5,262 bases of DNA, from positions 1-5,262 of the forward strand of contig JAUHZL010000227.1 in the NCBI GenBank assembly GCA_030425945.1, written 5' to 3'. Source of the DNA: Alphaproteobacteria bacterium (GTDB lineage Bacteria; Pseudomonadota; Alphaproteobacteria; Rhodobacterales; Rhodobacteraceae). Position 1 is the first letter of the stretch, and each line of letters begins with the position of its first letter. A program made the position numbers and the translations under genes. Below the pieces are notes generated by a model. That model did no database searches and had not been told where the DNA came from. It saw only the letters and a list, made by a program, of their open reading frames with translations. Positions 1 through 5,136 of the stretch are shown here, piece after piece.

Positions 1-239
1 GGGTGCGGAAATACGCGATGGTGGGCATCCTCGTGCTGGCCGCGCTGGTGACGCCGCCCGACGTGGTGACCCAGCTGATCCTCTTCACCGTGGTCTACGG
101 CCTCTACGAGGTGTCGATCTTCCTCGTGCGGCGGGTCGAGAAGAGCCGCACCGAGCAGCTGCGTCGCGAGGGCGTGCTGGGCGAGGACGAGGACCTCTAC
201 GACTACGACGACGACGCGGCGGACGATCGGAAGGCATGA
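1..239 (+). CDS. tatC: TatC, twin-arginine translocase subunit (3' end, partial)
   Basis: TatC is the multi-spanning inner-membrane subunit that recognises twin-arginine signal peptides and, with TatA/TatB, exports folded proteins. Only the last 79 or so codons are present; the reading frame runs in from before the window, and the GTG at position 3 is an internal valine codon, not a start. Visible are the last two membrane helices: a segment beginning KYAMVGILVLAALV, the short conserved periplasmic turn TPPD, then QLILFTVVYGLYEVSIFLV, followed by the basic stretch RRVEKSR where TatC normally re-enters the cytoplasm. After that comes a strongly acidic tail (GEDEDLYDYDDD...). The stop TGA overlaps the ATG of the next gene (ATGA, 236-239), so the two are probably co-translated. 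The TPPD turn plus the YEVSIFLVRRVE pattern is highly characteristic of TatC. The acidic tail length varies in the family. Confidence 0.93.
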   Translation, partial: VRKYAMVGILVLAALVTPPDVVTQLILFTVVYGLYEVSIFLVRRVEKSRTEQLRREGVLGEDEDLYDYDDDAADDRKA

Positions 240-1084
240 CCGGGACCGATCCGCTTCTCCGCATCACGGCGGCGCTGGAGCGGCTTGCGCCGCCGCCCGC
301 CCCGGCCCCCGACCTGTCCGCGGCCGATGCCTTCCTGTGGGAAACCGGCCCCGACCGGCTGCGCCCGGTGCCGCGCGTCTCGCGGGTGGCGCTCGACCTG
401 CTGGTCGGCGTCGACCGTGCCCGGGACACGCTCTTGGCCAACACCCGGCAGTTCGCGCGCGGGTTGCCCGCGAACAACGCGCTTCTGTGGGGCGCGCGGG
501 GGATGGGGAAATCCTCGCTGGTCAAGGCGGTGCACGGGCAGGTCCTGTCCGAGGGGCTGGCGCTGAAGATCGTCGAGCTCAGCCGGGAAGACCTGCCGTC
601 GGTCACGCGGCTGCTGACCCATCTGCGCGCCGCCCCGGCCGAGCGCTTCATCCTGTTCTGTGACGACCTGTCGTTCAGCCACGATGACCAGCACTACAAG
701 TCGCTGAAGGCGGTGCTGGACGGCGGGATCGAGGGGCGGCCGGAGAACGTGCTGTTCTACGCCACCTCGAACCGCCGCCACCTGATGCCGCGCGACATGA
801 TCGAGAACGAACGGGGCAGCGCCATCAACCCGGCCGAGGCGGTCGAGGAGAAGGTCTCGCTGTCGGACCGTTTCGGGCTGTGGCTGGGCTTCCACGCCTG
901 CGACCAGGACCAGTTCCTCGCGATGATCCGGGGCTACTGCGCCGCGCACGGGCTGGAGATCGCCGAGGACGAACTGCGCGCCGAGGCCATCGAGTGGCAG
1001 CAGACCCGCGGCTCGCGCTCGGGCCGCGTGGCCTGGCAGTTCTTCACGGATCTGGCCGGCCGCCGGGGCGTGACGGTCGGGTAG
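236..1084 (+). CDS. DUF815-family AAA-type ATP-binding protein
   Basis: This 282-aa protein is a predicted cytoplasmic P-loop ATPase of the DUF815 family (AAA-like; precise role unknown). Walker A is GARGMGKS at residues 86-93, preceded by the beta strand NALLW. Walker B is FILFCDD at 138-144, ending in two acidic residues. A sensor-1-like strand LFYATSNRRHL lies at about 173-183 with the asparagine in place. A conserved SLSDRFGLWLGF block (208-219) carries a possible arginine finger, and GSRSGRVAWQF (259-269) fills the C-terminal sensor-2 region. The length is usual for the family. The start is the ATG overlapping the tatC stop, with GGAAGG just upstream, so translation is probably coupled to tatC. 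The gene ends at TAG 1082-1084, inside the outer arm of a palindromic element. The ATPase assignment is secure; the biological role cannot be read from the sequence. Confidence 0.9.
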   Translation: MTGTDPLLRITAALERLAPPPAPAPDLSAADAFLWETGPDRLRPVPRVSRVALDLLVGVDRARDTLLANTRQFARGLPANNALLWGARGMGKSSLVKAVHGQVLSEGLALKIVELSREDLPSVTRLLTHLRAAPAERFILFCDDLSFSHDDQHYKSLKAVLDGGIEGRPENVLFYATSNRRHLMPRDMIENERGSAINPAEAVEEKVSLSDRFGLWLGFHACDQDQFLAMIRGYCAAHGLEIAEDELRAEAIEWQQTRGSRSGRVAWQFFTDLAGRRGVTVG

Positions 1085-1142
1085 GGCGGATGCCGCTTGC
1101 AAGCGGCATCGCGGCCTTGCAAGGCCGCGCCCGCCCCGACCG
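1074..1142. terminator. Double perfect palindrome with outer stem between convergent genes
   Basis: Two perfect palindromes stand side by side. Positions 1089-1110 form arms GATGCCGCT / AGCGGCATC around TGCA. Positions 1110-1129 form arms CGCGGCCT(T) / (A)AGGCCGCG around TGCA. Both therefore fold into stems of 8-9 bp with the same TGCA loop. They are flanked by a further complementary pair: CGGTCGG at 1074-1080 plus GGGCGG at 1084-1089 match CCGCCCCGACCG at 1131-1142, leaving a small bulge. The whole could fold as a three-way junction on either strand. It lies between the stop of the ATPase gene (+) and the stop of the nlpD-like gene (-), so a bidirectional transcription terminator is the simplest reading. 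There is no T-tract, so a standard intrinsic terminator is not proven. Confidence 0.6.
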
Positions 1143-1148
1143 CAACGG

Positions 1149-2273
1149 TCACTCCAGGTAGGGCACCGGGTCGACCGGCGTGGTGCCGTCGCGGACCTCG
1201 AAATGCAGGAAGGCCGGATCGCTGGACGCCACCGCCGCCAGGCGCTGGCCGCGCCGGACGCGGTCGCCCTGCGCCACCCGGATGTCGGTGACATTGCCGT
1301 AGATGGTCAGCAGCCCGTTCGGGTGCCGCAGCAGCAGGATCTGCACCTGGTCGGTGTCGCGCGTGATCCGAAGCACCTCGCCCGCTTCCGCCGCCAGCAC
1401 CGGGCTGCCCGCCGCGGCACCGATCCGGATGCCGTCCGAGCGGCCGCGCCGGAAGCTCTGCACGATGGGGCCGGAGGTCGGCATCTGCAGCGCCGCGCCC
1501 CCCGAGACCGCCGTCGTCGTCGCGCCGAGGTTGGGCGAGGCGGGAACGGTGGCGGTGGCGACCTCGCTCGCCGGGGGCAGCGGGGTGGCGGCCGAGGGCG
1601 GCAGCGGCGTGGGCGTGCCGGTGCCGGGCGGCGCGGCATCGGGCGCGTCGGCGCGGGTCTGCGAGACCGCGACCGGGATCAGCAGGTATTGTCCCTCGCG
1701 CACCGCGAGGTCCGGCCCGAGGCCGTTCCAGTCCGCCAGCGCGCGCGGCGACACGTCATAGAGCCGCGCCACGGTATAGGCCGTCTCGCCCCGTCCGACG
1801 CGATGCCGCACCGGCTCCACGCCCGGCGGGGGCGCGGGCGTCAGCACCGGCACGGTCGAGGCATCGGCGCGGTCGATGGCCTGGCCGGCAATCGCCGCGA
1901 TGTCGAGCCCGGAGCCCGCACCGGCCTCCGGCACCCGGCGCGGCAGGGCCACGATCTCGTCCGCGCGCAGCGTGGCCCCGGGTTGCAGCCCGTTGAACCG
2001 GGCGATCTCGGCGGCCGGCAGGCCGACCCGTGCCGCGAGGGTCTCGACGGTATCGCCGCGCCGCGCGACCGCAACCTGGTAGCCCGGATAGGAGATCACC
2101 CCGCGCTGGTCCGGCTCGGGCCGCGGCGCGGTCGCCGTCTGCACCCCGCCCGCGGTGTTCATCCCTCCCAGGCCGCCCCGCATGTCGAAGTCGAGCTGAT
2201 CGGTGCATCCGGCCAGCGCCACCGCCAGCCCGAGCACGGCGATCGCGCCCCGTCGTGTCGTCGTCCAACGCAT
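1149..2273 (-). CDS. nlpD: NlpD-like LysM/M23 lipoprotein, degenerate active site
   Basis: Predicted envelope lipoprotein of the NlpD/EnvC/DipM group, which bind murein and activate N-acetylmuramoyl-L-alanine amidases during cell division. I place the start at ATG 2273 (374 aa): it gives a short basic N-terminus, a hydrophobic core and the lipobox LAGC with the lipidated Cys at residue 23. The frame stays open to a TTG at 2300, which would only add nine residues. Two LysM-type murein-binding modules lie at about 63-111 and 155-200, then a Pro/Ala/Thr-rich linker (about 204-258), then an M23/LytM domain (about 264-372). Three of the four zinc/catalytic positions are changed: the first His and the Asp of HxGxD are Ser279 and Arg283 (SDGIRIG), and the first His of HxH is Phe355 (FLHFEV). 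The YxH position is also Asn327 (YGN). Only His357 remains, so it is probably not a hydrolase. It is the last gene of the surE-pcm-nlpD cluster, 52 bp after pcm. Confidence 0.88.
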   Translation of the reverse strand: MRWTTTRRGAIAVLGLAVALAGCTDQLDFDMRGGLGGMNTAGGVQTATAPRPEPDQRGVISYPGYQVAVARRGDTVETLAARVGLPAAEIARFNGLQPGATLRADEIVALPRRVPEAGAGSGLDIAAIAGQAIDRADASTVPVLTPAPPPGVEPVRHRVGRGETAYTVARLYDVSPRALADWNGLGPDLAVREGQYLLIPVAVSQTRADAPDAAPPGTGTPTPLPPSAATPLPPASEVATATVPASPNLGATTTAVSGGAALQMPTSGPIVQSFRRGRSDGIRIGAAAGSPVLAAEAGEVLRITRDTDQVQILLLRHPNGLLTIYGNVTDIRVAQGDRVRRGQRLAAVASSDPAFLHFEVRDGTTPVDPVPYLE

Positions 2274-2282
2274 CGCGTTCAA

Positions 2283-2291
2283 TCCCGTCCC
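2283..2291 (-). promoter_or_regulatory. Ribosome binding site supporting the nlpD-like ATG start
   Basis: On the minus strand GGGACGGGA lies just upstream of ATG 2273. The nearer GGGA (2283-2286) is 9 nt from the ATG, a normal Shine-Dalgarno distance. The alternative TTG at 2300 would place this motif inside the coding region, so it favours the shorter start. Confidence 0.5.
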
Positions 2292-2325
2292 GAAAATCAA
2301 AATCTGCCCTCGATATGGGGCATGT

Positions 2326-2970
2326 TCAGTCCGAGCCCAACCCCTCGACGAGCGGCACGAAGCGGACCTCGCGCAACTCCTCGTAGTCGAACTGGCCGCT
2401 CTCGGACTTGGTGACCTTGATCAGCGACTGGACCGAGTCCGACTGGCCGACCGGAACCACCATGATCCCGCCCGGCTTCAGTTGCGCCAGCAACGGTCCC
2501 GGCGGGTCCTCCGCGGCGGCCGTCACCATGATGCGGTCGAAGGGGGCCTGGTCCGGCAGGCCGTGGCTGCCGTCGCCGGTCATCACCGTGACGTTGGTCA
2601 GTCCCAGCGCCTCGATCCGCTCCTGCGCGGTGCGGGTCAGCCGCCGGTGGCGGTCGATGGTGTAGATGCGCCGCCCGAGATGGCTGAGGATCGCGGCCTG
2701 GTAGCCCGAGCCGGTGCCGACCTCGAGCACCTTGTCACGCGGATGCACCGCCAGCGCCTGCGTCATCAGCCCGACCACCGAAGGCTGCGAGATCGTCTGG
2801 CCCGAGGCGATCGGCAGCGGCACGTCCTGGTAGGCGCGGTCGGCAAAGATGCCGTCGACGAAAAGGCCCCGGTCGGTGCGCTCCATCGCCGTCAGCACGC
2901 GCGGGTCGGTCACCCCGCGCGTCCGCAGCGTGTAGAGGAACTGCATCTGCTGTTCCGCGTCGGGCGGCAT
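2326..2970 (-). CDS. pcm: Protein-L-isoaspartate O-methyltransferase
   Basis: Pcm transfers a methyl group from S-adenosylmethionine to abnormal L-isoaspartyl residues in damaged proteins, starting their repair. It acts in the cytoplasm. The protein has 214 aa, normal for the family. The family signature SGQTISQP is at residues 56-63, in the region contacting the substrate. The SAM-binding motif I VLEVGTGSGYQ is at 81-91, the acidic motif-I-following strand ends in YTID (103-106), motif II is FDRIMVTAAAEDPP (144-157), LKPGGIMVVPVG (164-175) follows, and the C-terminal signature REVRFVPLVEGLG is at 200-212. All key motifs are intact. The ATG follows the surE stop after two bases (TGA-GG-ATG), with GGAG (2979-2982) inside the surE end as ribosome binding site, so the two are co-transcribed and probably translationally coupled. 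The nlpD-like gene follows 52 bp downstream. Confidence 0.97.
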   Translation of the reverse strand: MPPDAEQQMQFLYTLRTRGVTDPRVLTAMERTDRGLFVDGIFADRAYQDVPLPIASGQTISQPSVVGLMTQALAVHPRDKVLEVGTGSGYQAAILSHLGRRIYTIDRHRRLTRTAQERIEALGLTNVTVMTGDGSHGLPDQAPFDRIMVTAAAEDPPGPLLAQLKPGGIMVVPVGQSDSVQSLIKVTKSESGQFDYEELREVRFVPLVEGLGSD

Positions 2971-2972
2971 CC

Positions 2973-3767
2973 TCAGCGCTCCAGCGCGGCGGCGAGCGCG
3001 CCGATCTGGTCATGCGCGGTCAGGTCGGCGGTCATCGGGGTCACGCTGACATGACCGTCGAGATTGGCCTCGACATCGGTGCCGGCCCCGGTGCGGACCG
3101 CCTGCGCGCCGCCCTTGATCCAGAGGAACCGCCGCCCCGAGGGCGCGGTCGCGGGCTCGGTCCGGAAGCTCGGCACCGGGCGCAGGCCCTGCCGGACGAC
3201 CCGCACGCCCTGCACGGCGGCCGCGGGCACCGGCGGGAAGTTGACGTTGAAGAAGGTCTTGTAGCCCGAGGGCGCGGCGTCCCAGTCGGCATGGGTCACG
3301 AGGTCCCGCAGGACCGACGCGCCATGCACCCGCGCCGCCTCGAAGGGATCGTCGAGCCCGGCATTCTCCGGCCCGTAGAACTGCGACAGCGCGACGGCGC
3401 GCAGGCCTTGCAGCGCGCCCTCCATCGCCCCGCCCAGCGTGCCGGAATAGAGCGCGTTCTCGCCCGCGTTGTTGCCCCGGTTCACGCCCGACAGGACAAG
3501 GTCGGGCGGCGCGTCGGCCATCACCTCGTGCAGGGCGGCTAGCACGCAATCGGCCGGCGCGCCCTCGGCGGCCCAGCGGCGCGGCCCGAGCTCGGCGATC
3601 ATCGTGGGATGGGTGTAGCTGATGCAGTGCCCGACGCCCGACTGCTCGAAGGCCGGGGCGACGGTCCAGACCTCGCCCGCGTCCCCGGCCAGCTCGGTGG
3701 CGATCGCGTGAAGCGCCTCCAGCCCCGGTGCGTTGATGCCGTCGTCGTTGGTGATCAGAATGCGCAT
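2973..3767 (-). CDS. surE: 5'/3'-nucleotidase SurE
   Basis: SurE is a metal-dependent phosphatase that dephosphorylates nucleoside 5'- and 3'-monophosphates and, in some bacteria, short polyphosphates. It is linked to survival in stationary phase. The 264-aa protein opens with the signature MRILITNDDGINAPG, where Asp8 and Asp9 are metal ligands. Ser43 in EQSGVGH and Asn96 in LSGVNRGNN match the remaining metal-site residues, and YSGTLGGAMEG (107-117) is the usual conserved block after it. GAPADCV (69-75) is also typical. Length and motifs are normal, so the enzyme should be active. It is the first gene of the surE-pcm-nlpD cluster. The ATG at 3767 is fixed by the N-terminal motif; the upstream ribosome binding site is weak (only a GGGG run is seen). 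Confidence 0.97.
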   Translation of the reverse strand: MRILITNDDGINAPGLEALHAIATELAGDAGEVWTVAPAFEQSGVGHCISYTHPTMIAELGPRRWAAEGAPADCVLAALHEVMADAPPDLVLSGVNRGNNAGENALYSGTLGGAMEGALQGLRAVALSQFYGPENAGLDDPFEAARVHGASVLRDLVTHADWDAAPSGYKTFFNVNFPPVPAAAVQGVRVVRQGLRPVPSFRTEPATAPSGRRFLWIKGGAQAVRTGAGTDVEANLDGHVSVTPMTADLTAHDQIGALAAALER

Positions 3768-3791
3768 GTCGGCCCCGTCGTCTGCCGGGCC

Positions 3792-3820
3792 TTGTTAGGG
3801 GAAGGGGCAGGGCGCGACAA
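3792..3820 (-). promoter_or_regulatory. Possible surE promoter with flanking inverted repeat
   Basis: On the minus strand TTGTCG (3815-3820) and TAACAA (3792-3797) are separated by exactly 17 bases and would start transcription about 15-20 nt before the surE ATG. They match the sigma-70-type consensus at only 4 and 3 of 6 positions. The outer bases also form a 6-bp inverted repeat, CCTTGT (3790-3795) and ACAAGG (3817-3822), which could be an operator or chance. This is the only reasonable promoter candidate I see in the 117-bp spacer before surE. Confidence 0.25.
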
Positions 3821-3834
3821 GGCGGCCGCGACGC

Positions 3835-3862
3835 AGTCTCCGGGCCTGTGGCCCCGGGGACT
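3835..3862. terminator. Imperfect GC-rich hairpin between SDR gene and surE
   Basis: AGTCTCCGGGCC (3835-3846) and GGCCCCGGGGACT (3850-3862) are nearly complementary around a TGT loop, giving a stem of about 11 pairs with a small bulge. It lies 22 bases beyond the stop of the SDR gene in its direction of transcription. It could end that transcript and separate it from surE. No T-run follows, so intrinsic termination is uncertain. Confidence 0.4.
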
Positions 3863-3884
3863 CGGGCGCGGCCCGCAATGCGCC

Positions 3885-4529
3885 TCAGGCGGTCAGGAGG
3901 GCGAGGACCTTTGCCGCCTCGTCGGCGGGGCTGGCGAGCTTGGCCGCGTCCTGCCCGGGATAGAAGCGCGCCCGCGTGGCGGTCGGCATCTCGGCGGGCG
4001 TGTGCACCAGCACGCGCGGCCCGAGCCGGACGCTCTCGGCCTGCCACGACCGGGCGAGTGCGACCTGCGCGGCCTTCGTCGCCCCGTAATGGCCGAAGAA
4101 CGGCTTGCCCGCGCGCGGATCGTCGAAGAAGACCGCCGTGCCCGCCTCGCCCAGCAGCGGCGCCACCATCGTGATGACGGTCTGCGTCGCCATCACGTTG
4201 TGCTCGAGCGACCGCGCCAGTTCCTTGTCGGCGGAATGCGCGACCGGGCTCAGCGGCGCGGCATGGATCGCGGCATGCACCAGCAGGTCGATCTTTCCCC
4301 AGCGGTCATGGATCGCCCGGCAGATCCCGGCGACCGCGTCCTTCTTCGTCAGGTCGATGGGGGCCAGCGTGGCGCTGCCGCCCTTCTCCCGGATGCGGTC
4401 GTCGAGGGCTTCGAGCGCGCCCGAGGTGCGGGCGAGCGCGATGACGTGATACTCCGGCCCGAGGGCGAGGGCGACGGAGAAGCCGAGCCCGCGCGAGGCT
4501 CCGGTGACGAGGGCAATCTTCTGATCCAT
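3885..4529 (-). CDS. SDR-family NAD(P)-binding oxidoreductase, YciK-like, altered active site
   Basis: Short-chain dehydrogenase/reductase with a Rossmann fold; substrate unknown. I start it at ATG 4529 (214 aa), directly before the family's first strand (MDQKIALVTGASRGLG); the open frame upstream (to 4595) is Arg/Pro-rich and not protein-like, and GAGAG (within 4536-4541) stands about 6 nt before the ATG. The cofactor motif TGASRGLG is at 9-16, Asp59 in PIDL follows strand 3, Asn111 is in helix 4, and the active-site pair Tyr148/Lys152 is in HYGATK. Two usual features are changed: the NNAG motif reads VHAAI (84-88), and the catalytic Ser expected about 13 residues before Tyr148 is replaced in FFDDP (134-138). 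The C-terminal TATRARFYPGQDAAKLASPAD resembles, from memory, the tail of Escherichia coli YciK. Reduced or unusual catalysis is possible. It follows the 86-aa gene on the same strand, separated by a palindromic element. Confidence 0.88.
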   Translation of the reverse strand: MDQKIALVTGASRGLGFSVALALGPEYHVIALARTSGALEALDDRIREKGGSATLAPIDLTKKDAVAGICRAIHDRWGKIDLLVHAAIHAAPLSPVAHSADKELARSLEHNVMATQTVITMVAPLLGEAGTAVFFDDPRAGKPFFGHYGATKAAQVALARSWQAESVRLGPRVLVHTPAEMPTATRARFYPGQDAAKLASPADEAAKVLALLTA

Positions 4530-4594
4530 GGCGCGCTCTCTGGCCCGGGGGTCGGGCAAGGTCAAGCGTCCCCGCGCCGCAGCCCGGCGGCGCA

Positions 4595-4686
4595 CCTGCC
4601 TTTCTTCTTGGCGGGGGGCAGAGCCCCCCGTCCGGCCTGCGGCCGGAGCGCTCCGCGCGGGAGTATTTGGGCCAAGAAGAAGCAGG
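4595..4686. repeat. Nested inverted-repeat intergenic element (outer stem, two to three hairpins)
   Basis: The outer arms TTCTTCTTGGC (4602-4612) and GCCAAGAAGAA (4671-4681) are perfectly complementary over 11 bp. They extend with CCTGC (4595-4599) and GCAGG (4682-4686) after a 2-base bulge. Inside are hairpin A, CGGGGGGC / GCCCCCCG (4612-4630) with an AGA loop; hairpin B, TCCGGCC / GGCCGGA (4631-4647) with a TGC loop; and a weak CTCC/GGAG pair (4651-4663). The stretch GAGTATTTGGGCCAAGAAG follows them. From memory, very similar CTTCTTGG-CCAAATACTC sequences are scattered between genes in Rhodobacteraceae genomes; I could not check this. It starts 8 bases beyond the 86-aa gene's stop, so it may act as that gene's terminator. 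Confidence 0.75.
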
Positions 4687-4694
4687 AGGCGCGC

Positions 4695-4955
4695 TCAGCC
4701 CGTCCCGGGCAGGCGCAGCACCTCGGCCACGCCGCCGCGGACCAGCACCAGTTCGCCGATGCCGATCGCCTCGACCCGGCCGCCGTCGAGCGGGTCGCCG
4801 GGGCTGACGGTCACCCGGTCCCGGCGTCCGAGACGGACCAGTGCGCGCGGGGCGGCCTCGGTGCCGAAGGTGCCGAGCAGGGCGAGGCCGCGCCGGGGCA
4901 GGTCGGCGGCCTGGGTCGCCAGGCGGGCGACGGTCTCGGGGGTTGGGTCGGACAT
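4695..4955 (-). CDS. Small hypothetical protein with GspC/PilP-like homology-region pattern
   Basis: An 86-aa protein without signal peptide or membrane segment. I choose ATG 4955 as the start: GGAG (4966-4969) lies 10 nt upstream, and the frame before it (open to 5129) reads as low-complexity Arg/Pro sequence. Residues 24-83 show short beta strands in the order LALLGTFG, PRALVRLG, RVTVSPGDPLDGGRVEAIG, ELVLVRGGVAEVLRLP. This resembles the periplasmic homology region of type II secretion GspC and the pilus protein PilP (strand - 'VxxGDxLxGGxVxxI' - 'LVLxRxG' - 'LxLP'). Full GspC has an N-terminal membrane anchor, which is absent here, and no secretion genes are nearby, so the role is unknown. 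It is the first gene of a minus-strand pair with the SDR gene and lies about 180 bp from the IS630 end. The fold suggestion is inference from pattern only. Confidence 0.68.
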   Translation of the reverse strand: MSDPTPETVARLATQAADLPRRGLALLGTFGTEAAPRALVRLGRRDRVTVSPGDPLDGGRVEAIGIGELVLVRGGVAEVLRLPGTG

Positions 4956-5068
4956 GGTGCGGAGGCTCCGGAGTGCGGGGAGGGCGGGCCTACTCCCGAT
5001 GCCGCGGCGCGGAAAGGTCTGCGGTTCCGACCGCGCGGGAGTTCGCCGATGCTGCACCTGCACGCGGC

Positions 5069-5087
5069 CTGCCCGGTCTCCGGGCAG
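5069..5087. other. Perfect 8-bp hairpin between IS end and 86-aa gene
   Basis: CTGCCCGG (5069-5076) and CCGGGCAG (5080-5087) are perfectly complementary around a TCT loop. It could be the terminator of a gene formerly upstream, or a structure in the leader of the 86-aa gene. No T-run is seen on either side. The rest of the 4956-5136 spacer shows no convincing promoter or coding pattern. Confidence 0.45.
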
Positions 5088-5136
5088 CGCCGCAAGGAGG
5101 TCCGCCCGGTGTCGCAAATTCATGGACAAACGGGGG

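Noticed and set aside
2274..2325. Internal promoter for the nlpD-like gene in the 52-bp spacer
   Set aside because: The best pair (TTGGGC, 17 bp, CATATC on the minus strand) matches the consensus at only 3 of 6 positions each; not enough to call.
1203..2414. Long plus-strand open frame (403 codons) opposite the nlpD-like gene
   Set aside because: Antisense shadow: composition is Arg/His/Gly-rich, with no domain pattern, while the opposite strand encodes a lipobox, LysM modules and an M23 domain.
3010..4047. Long minus-strand open frame (345 codons) over surE
   Set aside because: It is an out-of-frame shadow of surE caused by high GC at third positions; the translation is Arg/Gly/Ala-rich without any family motif.
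4530..4595. N-terminal extension of the SDR from GTG 4595
   Set aside because: The extra residues (Arg-rich) lie before the first Rossmann strand, which begins right at the ATG at 4529; they also run into the palindromic element.
5021..5034. Short palindrome GCGGT-TCCG-ACCGC
   Set aside because: A 5-bp stem is expected by chance in DNA of this GC content and has no supporting context.
4956..5129. In-frame N-terminal extension of the 86-aa protein (starts at TTG 5129 or ATG 5123)
   Set aside because: The added residues are Arg/Pro-rich with no hydrophobic or secondary-structure pattern, and a well-spaced GGAG precedes ATG 4955.
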